Assembly (NCBI RefSeq): GCF_030408635.1
Contig: NZ_CP047198.1
Span: forward strand, 2,444,773 to 2,508,772
DNA from: Corynebacterium coyleae
Lineage (GTDB): Bacteria > Actinomycetota > Actinomycetes > Mycobacteriales > Mycobacteriaceae
DNA length: 64,000 bases
Direction: 5' to 3'
Each line of letters opens with the position of its first letter. The stretch's first letter is position 1. Below the pieces are notes generated by a model, which saw nothing but the letters and a program-made list of their open reading frames with translations, ran no database searches and was not told the DNA's origin. Shown here one piece after another: positions 51,705-61,509 of the stretch. The position numbers and the translations under genes were made by a program.

Positions 51705-54700
51705 CAGCACAGGACAACAGCCAGCCCGAGGCTGGCCTGCGCCGCCGCATCGTCGCCCCGGCACCCCCGGCGCCAGTACCGGCCCCGCGCGAGCCGAAGC
51801 CGCCCACCCCGGCGGCAACCGGCCTGCCGGACAAGTCCCTGCTGACCACCAGCCCCAAGGGCGAGACCATCGCCCCGCCGCCGACAGCTGACGACGCCGC
51901 CGCAGTCGCCACAGCCGCGACAAGCGTTGCGGTCGCCGAGCCCGCCGAGCCTGCCGAGGACACCAAACCGAGCGAGGGCGAAAAGGTCGTCCGCGCCACC
52001 GGCTCGATGGCGATTGCCACGCTGATCTCGCGCATCACCGGCTTCATCCGCACCGTGCTCATCGGTGCAGCGCTCGGCGAGGTTGTCGCCTCCGCGTTCA
52101 ACACCGCCAACACGCTGCCGAACCTGATCACAGAGATCGTGCTCGGCTCCGTGCTCACCGCACTCGTCGTGCCGGTGCTCGTCCGCGCGGAGAAAGAGGA
52201 CGCCGACCACGGCGCCGCCTTCATCCGTCGCCTGTTCACGCTCACGCTGACACTGATGACGGTGGTCACGCTGCTCGCCGTCGTCGGCGCGCCGTGGCTG
52301 ACCGAGATGATGCTGGACGAGGACTCGACAGGCAACCTCGTCCAAACCACATCCTTTGCCTACCTGCTGCTGCCGCAGATCTTCTTCTACGGCATGTTCT
52401 CCCTGTTCATGGCCATCCTGAACACGAAGGAACACTTCCGGCCGGGCGCATGGGCACCGGTGGCCAACAACGTCGTGTCTATTGCGGTGCTGGTGGCGTA
52501 TATGGCGTTGCCGGGGACGTTGAATCCGGCGGCGCCGTCGTCGATAAGCAATCCGCACGTCATGCTGCTTGGCCTGGGCACCACCGCAGGCGTAGTGGTG
52601 CAGTGCCTGATCATGCTGCCCGCACTGCGGAAACTGGGCATCGACCTGCGACCGCTGTGGGGGATCGACGAGCGCCTCAAGCAGTTCGGCGGCATGGCCC
52701 TGGCCATCATCACCTATGTGGCGATCAGCCAGCTGGGCTACGTGATCACCACCCGCATCGCGTTCGCGGCGGACCCGGCGGCACAGTTCATCTACCAACA
52801 GCACTGGATGCTGCTGCAGATGCCATACGGCATCATCGGCGTGACCCTGCTGACCGCGATCATGCCGCGCCTGTCGCGCAACGCCGCCGACGGCGACGAC
52901 AAGGCCGTTGTGCACGACCTGACCATGGGCACCAAACTGACGTTTATCGCCCTGCTGCCGATCATCGTGTTCATGACGGCGCTCGGCCCTGACATCGCCA
53001 GCGCCCTGTTCGCCTACGGCTCATTTAGCGACGAAGCCGCCTACACCCTCGGCCTGACCATCAGCGCCGCCGCGTTCACGCTCATCCCGTACGCGCTGGT
53101 CATGCTGCACCTGCGTGTGTTCTACGCGCGCGAGGAGGCCTGGACGCCGACGTTCATCATCGCCGGCATCACCGGCACCAAAATTGCGCTGTCCATGCTG
53201 GCGCCGACCATCGCCAGCGAGCCGGGCCACGTGGTCATCCTGCTGGGCGCCGCGAACGGGTTCGGCTTCGTGGCCGGCGCGATCATCGGTGCGCTGCTAC
53301 TGCGCCGCAAGCTTGGCACCCTGCAGTTCCGTGAGGTGCTACGCACGTCCCTGTGGGCCATCGGTGCGTCCGCCGTCGGTGTTGCCGCGGTGTTCGGCGT
53401 GCGCTGGTTGCTTCGCGACGTCGCCGGCCTCCACCTCCCGGAAGCCCTTGGGCGCATGATCGGTGCGCCGTCGCTGGGATCGCTGATCGAGATCGCATTG
53501 CTCGGCGTGCTGTTCCTCATCGTCACCGGCGTCGTGCTGTCGCGCTCCGGCCTGCCGGAAGTGCAGAACCTGGGCTCCGCCGTGGGCCGCATCCCGGGCC
53601 TGGGCCGGTTCATCACCGCGGATGCCGACCGCGGCCTCGAGGTGGGCCAGGTCGACCCACGCGAGATGTCCAACCAGTTCCTCGCCGCCGACACCTTCAA
53701 CGCCTCCCCGGTACCACCACCGATGTCCGCCGGTGTGGTTCGTGGCCCGCGCCTCGTGCCCGGTGCGTCCGTGTCCGACGGCCGGTTCCGCCTCATCCGT
53801 GACCACGGCGCGTCCTCCAGCGCACGCTTCTGGCAGGCCCGCGAGATTGCCACCGGCCGCAACGTCGCCCTGACGTTCGTGGACACCACCGGTTCCGCCC
53901 CGATGGCGCCCGCCACCCCGCGCGAGGCCGCCCTCCAGGCCGCCGGTATCGCGCGCCGTACCCGCCAGCTCGTCAACATGCACCTGCCAGCGCTGCCGGA
54001 CCACGTGGAGATCCTGTCGTTCCGCTCCGGCGCCGTCGTGGTGTCCGACTGGATCGAGGGCTCCTCGGTGAAGGCTGTTGCGGAGTCGGGCCAGACGCTG
54101 CACACGGAGGCCGTCGCCAATGCGCTCGTGCCGCTGGCTGCTGCGTTGGCCACCGCGCACGAGGCCGGCGTGCCGCTGGGTCTGGACAACCGCCAGCAGT
54201 TGCGCATTGATACAGACGGCATCGTGCGCCTCGCATTCCCGGCCGTCCTGCCGGATGCGACGAAGCCGACCGACGCCGAGGCGTTCGCCGCCGCCCTGGA
54301 GTTGCTGACCTCCAACGTCACCTCCGACGACCTCGCCGAGATCACCGCCCGCACGCGTGCGCTTGTCGACGCCGACGCCGTCGACCAAGCCGCCTTCCGC
54401 GAAATCGCCACCGCCCTGAAGGAAGCAGCCAACCTGCCGGGCTCGCGCCGCCACAGCGAGGAAGACGACACCCCGACCGACACCATCCCCGTCGTCGAGG
54501 TGCCCGAGTCCGTCGAGCCCGTGCCCGAGCACGTGGAGGACCCGGACGTGATCCACGGTGGCTTCGGCAGCGGCCGCACCAAGCCGTTGACAATCGCGCT
54601 GGTCACACTGGTGGCCGTGGCTGCCGCAGTGGCGATCGGTGTGCTGACGACCTACCTGGTGGACATCGTCTCCGGGGAGGAAGAAGAGGAAGCCGTCGCG

Positions 54701-55105
54701 ACATCCTCCGTGGCGCCCGCCCCTCGCGTACCGGTGCTCATTGCACCGCTGGAGGCTGTTGCCGGCTCTGATGCTCACGCCGCCGTTGACGGTGATCGGG
54801 CCACGAAGTGGGAGGTCGGAGGGGATCTCGTCGTCAAGCAAAGCAACGGTCAGCCGTTCGACCTCGAGCAAGTGCTTATCGACGCCTCCGGCGCAACCGG
54901 CGCAACCTTCACCATCTCCGGCGTGCCCGCGGGTGGTCAAGCGCCTGTGGTGCTGTCGGAGGGCACGGTGCGCACCGGCCAGATCAGTGCCGATGTGGAC
55001 TACACCGGCGCGCTGACCGAGGTCATCATCTCCTTCACCCCGGCGGAACAGAAACCGCTCGAAATTTCGGAAGTTTCGTTGGCAGGGCATGTGGATGTCC
55101 AATAG
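51701..55105 (+). CDS. murJ: lipid II flippase MurJ with C-terminal pseudokinase and extracytoplasmic domain
   Basis: 1134 residues. Pro/Ala-rich cytosolic N-terminus (about 1-95), MurJ core of about 14 helices (ATLISRITGFIRTVLIGAAL onwards to about residue 620), a kinase-like domain (about 680-910) that lacks the usual catalytic HRD/DFG motifs, one helix at about 962-985 (TIALVTLVAVAAAVAIGVL), and an outer beta-rich domain resembling F5/8-type lectin folds to the end. The same fusion is known for mycobacterial MviN, where the pseudokinase is phosphorylated and recruits FhaA to slow peptidoglycan synthesis. Overlaps the preceding gene (GTGA). Confidence 0.93.
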   Translation: MTAQDNSQPEAGLRRRIVAPAPPAPVPAPREPKPPTPAATGLPDKSLLTTSPKGETIAPPPTADDAAAVATAATSVAVAEPAEPAEDTKPSEGEKVVRATGSMAIATLISRITGFIRTVLIGAALGEVVASAFNTANTLPNLITEIVLGSVLTALVVPVLVRAEKEDADHGAAFIRRLFTLTLTLMTVVTLLAVVGAPWLTEMMLDEDSTGNLVQTTSFAYLLLPQIFFYGMFSLFMAILNTKEHFRPGAWAPVANNVVSIAVLVAYMALPGTLNPAAPSSISNPHVMLLGLGTTAGVVVQCLIMLPALRKLGIDLRPLWGIDERLKQFGGMALAIITYVAISQLGYVITTRIAFAADPAAQFIYQQHWMLLQMPYGIIGVTLLTAIMPRLSRNAADGDDKAVVHDLTMGTKLTFIALLPIIVFMTALGPDIASALFAYGSFSDEAAYTLGLTISAAAFTLIPYALVMLHLRVFYAREEAWTPTFIIAGITGTKIALSMLAPTIASEPGHVVILLGAANGFGFVAGAIIGALLLRRKLGTLQFREVLRTSLWAIGASAVGVAAVFGVRWLLRDVAGLHLPEALGRMIGAPSLGSLIEIALLGVLFLIVTGVVLSRSGLPEVQNLGSAVGRIPGLGRFITADADRGLEVGQVDPREMSNQFLAADTFNASPVPPPMSAGVVRGPRLVPGASVSDGRFRLIRDHGASSSARFWQAREIATGRNVALTFVDTTGSAPMAPATPREAALQAAGIARRTRQLVNMHLPALPDHVEILSFRSGAVVVSDWIEGSSVKAVAESGQTLHTEAVANALVPLAAALATAHEAGVPLGLDNRQQLRIDTDGIVRLAFPAVLPDATKPTDAEAFAAALELLTSNVTSDDLAEITARTRALVDADAVDQAAFREIATALKEAANLPGSRRHSEEDDTPTDTIPVVEVPESVEPVPEHVEDPDVIHGGFGSGRTKPLTIALVTLVAVAAAVAIGVLTTYLVDIVSGEEEEEAVATSSVAPAPRVPVLIAPLEAVAGSDAHAAVDGDRATKWEVGGDLVVKQSNGQPFDLEQVLIDASGATGATFTISGVPAGGQAPVVLSEGTVRTGQISADVDYTGALTEVIISFTPAEQKPLEISEVSLAGHVDVQ

Positions 55106-55179
55106 ATTGTGCAATTGACCCCTTCCCTTCCGGGGAGGGGTCGTGCACACTGGGGGTCAACACTTTTCTGGGGGGAATC

Positions 55180-55746
55180 ATGGATTACCGCAATGACCGG
55201 GCTCTAGTCGCCCAATACCTCGACGGGGACCGACGAGCGTTCAGGCAGATCGTCAAACGCCACCACAAAGCCATGTACTACGTGGCCCGCAACTACACGC
55301 GCAACGACCAAGACGCGCAGGACATCGTCCAGGACGCGTTCTTCAAGGCGGCACGCAGCCTGCACACCTACCGCGGGGAAGCGAAGCTATCCACGTGGCT
55401 GCACCGCATGACCATCAACGCCGCCATCGACCACCAACGCAAGTTCACGCGCGCGGGCGCACAGGCGAGTCTTGACGACGACGCCGTGGCCGTCAGCAGC
55501 GACATGAACAAATACCTCGCCTACAACCCCATGGAGGCCATGGAACGCACCATCGCGATGCGCCAGGCGCTCAACGTGTTGCCGTCGGGGCAGCGTAAGG
55601 CACTGTGGCTGATCGATGTCGCAGGCATGTCCGTCGAGCACGCCGCCCACGAATTAGGCGTGAAACCGGGCACCGTGAAGTCCCGGAGATACCGTGCCCG
55701 GGAGGCAGTAGCTGCAGCAATCGGGGAGAGGTTAACAAGCAGCTAG
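55180..55746 (+). CDS. sigM: ECF sigma factor SigM
   Basis: 188-residue group 4 sigma factor: region 2 with [23 protein letters not shown] and region 4 with [22 protein letters not shown]. In C. glutamicum SigM directs thiol-oxidative stress genes including trxB, which follows here by ten bases. No anti-sigma gene is present between sigM and trxB, unlike in M. tuberculosis. Start ATG at 55180. Confidence 0.9.
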   Translation: MDYRNDRALVAQYLDGDRRAFRQIVKRHHKAMYYVARNYTRNDQDAQDIVQDAFFKAARSLHTYRGEAKLSTWLHRMTINAAIDHQRKFTRAGAQASLDDDAVAVSSDMNKYLAYNPMEAMERTIAMRQALNVLPSGQRKALWLIDVAGMSVEHAAHELGVKPGTVKSRRYRAREAVAAAIGERLTSS

Positions 55747-55756
55747 ACTCACCGAT

Positions 55757-56770
55757 ATGAACTTCTCCGGATTCAATTTCGTTACCCCGCAGACCGACGA
55801 AAGCGGCGATTCCGCAACGGAACCCGCCACCGCCCGCACCGATGTAGACACCATCCACGATGTGATCATCATCGGCTCCGGACCGGCCGGCTACACCGCC
55901 GCGCTCTACGCCGCTCGCGCCGAGCTCAAGCCCCTCGTATTCGAGGGTTACGAGTTCGGCGGCGAACTCATGAACACCACCGACGTGGAGAACTTCCCCG
56001 GCTTCCCCGAGGGCGTGCTCGGCCCAGACCTGATGGGCAACATGCGCGAGCAGGCCGAAAAGTTTGGTGCAGACCTGCGCCCTGAACTGGTAGACCGCGT
56101 GGACTTCTCCGGCGAGATTAAGAAAGTGTTCGTGGACGACGAGGAGTTCCACGCCCGCGCCGTCATCCTTGCCACCGGTGCAGCCCCACGCCACCTGGGC
56201 ATCCCGGGCGAGGCCGAACTGACCGGCCGTGGCGTGTCCACCTGCGCCACCTGCGACGGTTTCTTCTTCAAAGACCAGCACATCGCCGTCGTCGGTGGTG
56301 GCGACTCCGCAATGGAGGAAGCAACCTTCCTGACCAAGTTTGGCTACAAGGTCACCCTGATCCACCGTTCGGAGAACTTCCGTGCCTCCGCCATCATGCT
56401 GGAGCGCGCGCGACAGAACGAGAAGATCGAGTTTGTCACCAACACCGTCGTCGAGTCCGTCGTTGAGGCAGACGGCAAGGTCGGCGGACTGAACGTACGC
56501 AACGTGGAAACCGGCGAAGAGTCCGTCCTGGATGCCACCGCGTTGTTCGTTGCTATCGGCCACGACCCGCGCTCCGGGTTCCTCGAGGGCCAGGTTGCTG
56601 TAGACGAGGGCGGTTACGTTTCGGTGGAGGATCCGTCGACACGCACCAGCGTCGCCGGTGTGTTCGCCTGCGGTGACCTGGTGGACAAGACATACCGTCA
56701 GGCCATCACGGCGGCTGGTTCGGGCTGCCGTGCCGCGTTGGACGCACAGCACTATCTCGCGGAGCTGTAA
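55757..56770 (+). CDS. trxB: thioredoxin reductase
   Basis: 337 residues; NADPH:thioredoxin reductase, FAD enzyme. FAD site [18 protein letters not shown], redox pair in CATCDG, NADPH site [12 protein letters not shown], and C-terminal [22 protein letters not shown] ~25-residue N-terminal extension precedes the core. TAGACT seven bases before ATG suggests an extra leaderless start besides read-through from sigM. Confidence 0.95.
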   Translation: MNFSGFNFVTPQTDESGDSATEPATARTDVDTIHDVIIIGSGPAGYTAALYAARAELKPLVFEGYEFGGELMNTTDVENFPGFPEGVLGPDLMGNMREQAEKFGADLRPELVDRVDFSGEIKKVFVDDEEFHARAVILATGAAPRHLGIPGEAELTGRGVSTCATCDGFFFKDQHIAVVGGGDSAMEEATFLTKFGYKVTLIHRSENFRASAIMLERARQNEKIEFVTNTVVESVVEADGKVGGLNVRNVETGEESVLDATALFVAIGHDPRSGFLEGQVAVDEGGYVSVEDPSTRTSVAGVFACGDLVDKTYRQAITAAGSGCRAALDAQHYLAEL

Positions 56771-56780
56771 ACTAACGGCC

Positions 56781-57110
56781 ATGAGCGCACCAGTAGATGT
56801 CACCCAGGCCACCTTCAAGAGCGAGGTCATCGAGTCCGACACCCCGGTTCTCGTGGACTTCTGGGCAGAGTGGTGCGGCCCGTGCCGCAAACTCTCCCCG
56901 TTGCTCGATGAGATCGCGTCGGAGATGGCAGGCCAGGTTAAGGTAGCCAAGGTCAACGTGGACAACGAGCGCACCCTGGGCGCAATGTTCCAGGTCATGT
57001 CCATTCCGACCGTGCTGCTGTTCAAGGACGGCAAGCGCGTCGACGAGTTTGTGGGTCTGCGTCCGAAGTCGGAGATCGTCGCTAAGATCCAGGCGCAGCT
57101 CGACGCGTAA
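56781..57110 (+). CDS. trxA: thioredoxin
   Basis: 109 residues with active site WCGPC and the cis-Pro motif SIPTVLLF. ATG at 56781, ten bases after the trxB stop; TAAACT lies seven bases before the start, overlapping the trxB stop. Partner of TrxB in the reduction of protein disulfides. Confidence 0.96.
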   Translation: MSAPVDVTQATFKSEVIESDTPVLVDFWAEWCGPCRKLSPLLDEIASEMAGQVKVAKVNVDNERTLGAMFQVMSIPTVLLFKDGKRVDEFVGLRPKSEIVAKIQAQLDA

Positions 57111-57158
57111 GCTGTTGTAGTTGGTTTTGTTTTTTCGACCGGGAAAGTTAGGTGCTTA

Positions 57159-58334
57159 GTGCAAGACTTGCTGCACGTTGGCGACTCCAGCTCGCGGGTT
57201 GCCGAGGTTCGGTTGTCGCTGGCCCGCCTCGGTCTCCTCGACGGATACGAAGGCGAAATCGATAGCACGCGTCGCTTCACCGAAAGCGAGATGCTTTTCG
57301 ACGACACCCTCGCCGAAGCCCTCAAAGCCTTCCAACAATCTCGCGGCATTTTGCCGTCTGGCTCCATCGACGACCTGACGCTCCGCGAGCTGCGCGAAGC
57401 CTCCTACACGTTGGGCGCGCGCGTGCTGAGCTACCAGCCGGGCCAGGAAATGGTCGGCGACGATGTGGGTCAGTTGCAGACGCAGCTTCACGAGCTCGGC
57501 TTTTACTCCAACCGCATCGACGGCCGCTTCGGCCCCGCGACCTACGAAGCGTTGATGAACTACCAGTTGAACTCCGGTTTGGAGGACGACGGTGTGTGCG
57601 GCCCCGACACGTTGCATGCGTTGTCCCTGCTTGGCCGCCGCATCACCGGTGGTTCCGCCCAGGCGATCCGTGAACGTGAGACCGTCCGGCAGGCCGGCCC
57701 GAACCTGGCTGGTAAGCGCGTAGTCATCGACCCTGACCTCGGTGGTTCCGACAAGGGCCTGGTTGTGGAGGGTCCGTACGGCCCCATCACGGAGGAGGAG
57801 ATCCTCTGGGACCTCGCCCAGCGTATCGAGGGCCGCATGGTCGCCACCGGCATGGAAACCATCCTGTCCCGCCCACGTGGCGACAACCCTACGAACAAGC
57901 ACCGCGCCGACCTGGCCAACGGGTTTAACGCGGACCTCTTGATCTCCCTCCGCCTGGATTCCTACCCGAACGAGAAGGCCAACGGCGTCGCCACCTTCTA
58001 CTTCGGTTCCGAGCACGGCAGCTCGTCGCTTACCGGCGAGACCCTGTCCGGCTACATCCAGCGCGAAATCGCCGCCCGAACTGACCTGCAGAATTGCCGA
58101 AACCACGCCCGCACCTGGGAGATGCTGCGGATGACCCGCATGCCGTCGGTGGAGCTCGTGGCCGGCTACCTCACCAACCCGGGCGACCTGGCCGTACTTA
58201 CCGACCCCGCCCAGCGCGACGCCATCGCCGAAGCCGTCGTCGTCGCCGTGAAGCGCCTCTACCTGCTGGACCACGACACCCGCCCGACCGGCACCTACTC
58301 CTTCAAGGAGCTACTGCGCGAAGAGCAGGCCTAA
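57159..58334 (+). CDS. cwlM: CwlM-type peptidoglycan synthesis regulator (amidase_3 fold, degenerate zinc site)
   Basis: 391 residues from GTG: two peptidoglycan-binding-like repeats (about 6-70 and 90-150), then an amidase_3 domain. The first zinc ligand region, normally DPGHGG, is DPDLGG, and the second, normally SLHAN, is SLRLDS; the Glu in TEEEILWDLA remains. Both zinc histidines are therefore missing, which argues against amidase activity. In mycobacteria CwlM is an essential, PknB-phosphorylated activator of MurA, and it holds the same position before parB. The same regulatory role is the likeliest here. Confidence 0.88.
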   Translation: MQDLLHVGDSSSRVAEVRLSLARLGLLDGYEGEIDSTRRFTESEMLFDDTLAEALKAFQQSRGILPSGSIDDLTLRELREASYTLGARVLSYQPGQEMVGDDVGQLQTQLHELGFYSNRIDGRFGPATYEALMNYQLNSGLEDDGVCGPDTLHALSLLGRRITGGSAQAIRERETVRQAGPNLAGKRVVIDPDLGGSDKGLVVEGPYGPITEEEILWDLAQRIEGRMVATGMETILSRPRGDNPTNKHRADLANGFNADLLISLRLDSYPNEKANGVATFYFGSEHGSSSLTGETLSGYIQREIAARTDLQNCRNHARTWEMLRMTRMPSVELVAGYLTNPGDLAVLTDPAQRDAIAEAVVVAVKRLYLLDHDTRPTGTYSFKELLREEQA

Positions 58335-58748
58335 CCGCCCTCCCAGCCCTCTTTTACCCAAATAGTTCGCGGCCTGGGAACTATTTCGGCATTCCGGGCC
58401 CAAATAGTTCACTTCGCCCAGGTCGCGCCGTCGCGGGCCGAAGATAGTTCCCGGGCCTAACGCGATCTGCCGATTTCCGTGGAGCTTTTTTGGTGGGAGG
58501 AGCGGCAACGGCCTAGATCGCGGCAGCGGTCGCCCGTCGCCCAATCACTGACACATTGCGGCAGAATCTGTCAGCCGCCGGTAAACGTGCAGGTCAGAAA
58601 CGACCCTGACAAAGTCCGGCAGAATCTGTCAGAATCGGCTGCCGGTGGCGGGCACGGCAGGCAGCGTGGCGGGCAGACAGCGGGCATGCGGACACCGCGG
58701 GCGCACAGGCGACCCAAACCAACCGCCCAAACCAGCCGCCTAAAACCC
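58335..58748. other. repeat-rich gap between convergent cwlM and parB
   Basis: No gene. First part: AAATAGTTC at 58360-58368 and 58402-58410, its inverse GAACTATTT at 58378-58386, and AGATAGTTC at 58442-58450. Second part: two 27-base units, 58548-58574 and 58606-58632, each CTGACA...GGCAGAATCTGTCAG, that is an inverted CTGACA/TGTCAG enclosing a shared GGCAGAATC, with start points 58 bases apart. Neither set has the T run of a terminator. Confidence 0.7.
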
Positions 58749-59825
58749 CTAGTCGGTGCCTTGGATGAGCCCCATGATGCGCTCGAAGTCGTCCTTATCA
58801 CCGAACTCGACGACGATCTTGCCCTTGCGCTTGCCCATGGTGACTGAAACCTTCGTGTCCCAGATGTCGGCAAGCGAGTCGGCGGCCTGGGTGAGGTACT
58901 CCGGCTGGGGGACAGGCTGGCGCTTCGGCTTATCCGGCACCTTGCCGCCTGCGTTGATCATGGATACGGCCTCTTCGGTGGCGCGCACGGACAGGCCTTC
59001 GGCGACGATGCGGTCGGCGAGTTGGGCCTGGGCGTCGGTGGTGTCGTCGCCAAGTTTGATGCCCAAAAGCGCACGGGCGTGGCCGGCGGACAGCACACCG
59101 GCGGCGACGCGGCGCTGCACCGGAACCGGCAGCTTGAGCAGGCGGATCGCGTTGGTGATCACGGGGCGGGAGCGGCCGAGCCGGTCGGCGAGTTGTTCTT
59201 GGGTGACGCCGAACTCGTCGAGAAGTTGCTGGTAGGCGGCAGCTTCTTCGAGTGGATTCAACTGCACGCGGTGGATGTTTTCCAGCAGTGCGTCGCGGAG
59301 CATGTCCTCGTCGGAGGTTTCGCGCACGATCGCCGGGATGTGCTTGAGGCCTGCCTTGGAGGAGGCGCGCCAACGGCGCTCGCCCATGATGAGTTCAAAG
59401 CCTTCGGGGGTGTCGCGTACGACGATGGGTTGGAGGAGGCCGAACTCGCGGATGGAGTGGACCAGTTCGGCGAGCTCATCCTCGTCGAAGACCTGGCGTG
59501 GCTGCTTCGGGTTCGGGATGATCTGGCCGATCGGGATTTCCTGGTATCGGGCGCCCACCGGCACCGGCTGCATGACGTTGTCCTGCTTCGCAGTAACGGT
59601 CGGCGCGCCCTTCACAGCCCGCGGCGCACCCTTCGGCGCCCCCTTAGGCGCTCCCTTCTTCGCAGCACCAGAACCAGCACCAGAGCCCTTGTCCTGCTTG
59701 CCGAAGATCACGTCGGAGGCGTTGCCACCGATGCCGGGGGTTTTGCCGTTCTTGTCAATGTCTGCGGGTGCCGACGGGATCAGTGCTGCCAGTCCGCGGC
59801 CGAGGCCGCCTTTGCGTTCTGCCAT
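58749..59825 (-). CDS. parB: chromosome partitioning protein ParB
   Basis: 358 residues; CTP-dependent clamp that binds parS. Basic Ala/Lys/Pro-rich N-terminus, ParB/Srx domain with [13 protein letters not shown] with [25 protein letters not shown], and a C-terminal dimerisation domain ending [10 protein letters not shown]. The ten parS-like sites in this window are its expected targets. Stop codon is followed by the repeat-rich gap. Confidence 0.96.
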   Translation of the reverse strand: MAERKGGLGRGLAALIPSAPADIDKNGKTPGIGGNASDVIFGKQDKGSGAGSGAAKKGAPKGAPKGAPRAVKGAPTVTAKQDNVMQPVPVGARYQEIPIGQIIPNPKQPRQVFDEDELAELVHSIREFGLLQPIVVRDTPEGFELIMGERRWRASSKAGLKHIPAIVRETSDEDMLRDALLENIHRVQLNPLEEAAAYQQLLDEFGVTQEQLADRLGRSRPVITNAIRLLKLPVPVQRRVAAGVLSAGHARALLGIKLGDDTTDAQAQLADRIVAEGLSVRATEEAVSMINAGGKVPDKPKRQPVPQPEYLTQAADSLADIWDTKVSVTMGKRKGKIVVEFGDKDDFERIMGLIQGTD

Positions 59826-59828
59826 GGT

Positions 59829-60776
59829 TTAGTCCTCCTCGGAAGAGCTGTCGAGTTGGGCGGAGACTTCCGGGCTCACGCCGATTGGGCCGGTGGTGGG
59901 GTGGGGTTGGTAGTCGCCGCGCAGCGCGAGTTCTTTGGCTGCGTCGAAGTAGGCGAGTGCGCCGCGGGAGCCGGGGTCGTAGTCGATGACGGTCTGGCCG
60001 TAGCCCGGCGCTTCGGAGACCTTCACGGAGCGGGGGATGACGTTGTTCAGCACGACTTGGCCGAATTGGCCACGGACCTCGTCGGCGACGTCGGCGGCAA
60101 GCCGGGTGCGGGCGTCGTACATGGTCAGCAGGATCGCGGAGATGTGCAGGTTGTGGTTGAGGTGTTCGCGGATCATGCCGATGTTGCCCAGCAGCTGCCC
60201 CACGCCTTCGAGTGCGTAGTACTCGCATTGGATGGGGATGAGTACTTCGTCGACGGCGGTCATCGCGTTGATGGTCAGCAGCCCGAGGGATGGTGGGCAG
60301 TCGATGAACACGTAGTCGAAGCCGTGTTCTTGCATGAAACCGCGGCGGATGGCGTCGTGGAGTCTGTATTCGCGGCGCACCATGGACACCAGCTCGATTT
60401 CCGCGCCGGCGAGGTCGATGGTGGCGGGGATGCAGAACAGGTTCTCGTTGTCTGCGTGGGCCTGCACGGCGTCGGCGGCGTCGGCCTCACCGATGAGCAC
60501 TTCGTAGCTAGAGGTGGTGCCGGAGGTGTGTTCGGCGCCGAGGGCGGTTGAGGCGTTGCCCTGCGGATCCAGGTCGATCACCAGCACTTTCATGCCCTGG
60601 CGGCTCAGTGACGCCGCGAGGTTGACGCTGGTTGTGGTTTTGCCGACGCCGCCTTTTTGGTTGGCAACGGTGATCACGCGGGGTTGGTCGGGTCGCGGGA
60701 GCGTTTCGCTTCTCGACGACACCCTCGCCGCCCGCATCGCCTCCTCCATCAAAGGCGTGTCATCGTAGTGATCCAC
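59829..60776 (-). CDS. parA: chromosome partitioning ATPase ParA
   Basis: 315 residues; deviant Walker A NQKGGVGKTTTSVNLAASL near residue 40, LVIDLDPQGNAS and YVFIDCPPSLG (Walker B). Length normal with an N-terminal extension of about 30 residues. Three bases before parB, same operon; starts on the base after the rsmG stop. Confidence 0.96.
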   Translation of the reverse strand: MDHYDDTPLMEEAMRAARVSSRSETLPRPDQPRVITVANQKGGVGKTTTSVNLAASLSRQGMKVLVIDLDPQGNASTALGAEHTSGTTSSYEVLIGEADAADAVQAHADNENLFCIPATIDLAGAEIELVSMVRREYRLHDAIRRGFMQEHGFDYVFIDCPPSLGLLTINAMTAVDEVLIPIQCEYYALEGVGQLLGNIGMIREHLNHNLHISAILLTMYDARTRLAADVADEVRGQFGQVVLNNVIPRSVKVSEAPGYGQTVIDYDPGSRGALAYFDAAKELALRGDYQPHPTTGPIGVSPEVSAQLDSSSEED

Positions 60777-61409
60777 TTATTCCCCCTTCTTCTTGCGGGT
60801 GATGCGGATTAGGGTGGTTGGCTGTTCAAGCGTAGTCGCACCCACGGTGAGAATCTCGGGATCCTTACCGCCAGCCTTGGCGATGAGCTTGGCGTCGCGC
60901 TCCAGCTCCTCGGCGACGGATTCGCCCTTCATGGCGATCATGGCCCCACCGCCCTGCAGCAGCGGAAGCGACCAGCCGGCAAGTTTGCCCAAGGGTGCCA
61001 CGGCGCGGGAGGTCACGGCGTCGAAGGATGCCTTCGGCTGCTCCTCGGCGCGGCCACGGATGACGGTGACGTTGTCCAGGCCGAGCTCCTCGGTGATCTC
61101 GCGCAGGTAGGTGGAGCGCTTCAGCAGCGGCTCGATGAGCGTGATCTTCAGGTCCGGCCGAGCGATCGCCAGCGGGATTCCCGGCAGGCCGGCGCCGGAG
61201 CCGATGTCCGCCACCCTCAGCCCTTCCTCAAACGCTTCCGAGATCACCGCGCAGTTCAGGATGTGGCGCTCCCAAAGGCGCGCGACTTCCTTGGGGCCGA
61301 TGAAGCCACGCTCGGCGGCGGTGGTGGCCAGCGACTGATGGTACGCCTCGGCCAATGCGAGGCGATCTCCGAAAACTTGGGCTGCGGCTGCAGGGGAGGT
61401 ATCCGACAT
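60777..61409 (-). CDS. rsmG: 16S rRNA (guanine527-N7)-methyltransferase
   Basis: 210 residues; SAM-dependent. ADIGSGAGLPGIPLAIARP is the SAM site, LIEPLLKRSTYLREI follows, then FDAVTSRAVAPL. ATG at 61409 is selected over upstream frames because TACAGT ends seven bases before it (leaderless), matching the family N-terminus. Heads the rsmG-parA-parB unit. Confidence 0.94.
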   Translation of the reverse strand: MSDTSPAAAAQVFGDRLALAEAYHQSLATTAAERGFIGPKEVARLWERHILNCAVISEAFEEGLRVADIGSGAGLPGIPLAIARPDLKITLIEPLLKRSTYLREITEELGLDNVTVIRGRAEEQPKASFDAVTSRAVAPLGKLAGWSLPLLQGGGAMIAMKGESVAEELERDAKLIAKAGGKDPEILTVGATTLEQPTTLIRITRKKKGE

Positions 61410-61463
61410 GCAGAACACTGTAGTCGGCTCTCCGACACGACCCCACACCATATATATGGGTAT

Positions 61464-61492
61464 GAAAAACGCCCCGGGTGGGGCCGGGGCGT
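61464..61492 (-). terminator. terminator after yidC
   Basis: ACGCCCC (61469-61475) and GGGGCGT (61486-61492) form a hairpin followed by TTTTTC on the minus strand, separating rpmH-rnpA-yidD-yidC from rsmG. Confidence 0.88.
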
Positions 61493-61509
61493 CGTCGAGA
61501 AGCAAATGC

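Noticed and set aside
53122-55150. Two long minus-strand frames opposite murJ
   Set aside because: Same cause: antisense of a high-GC gene; composition is non-protein-like and no domain is visible.
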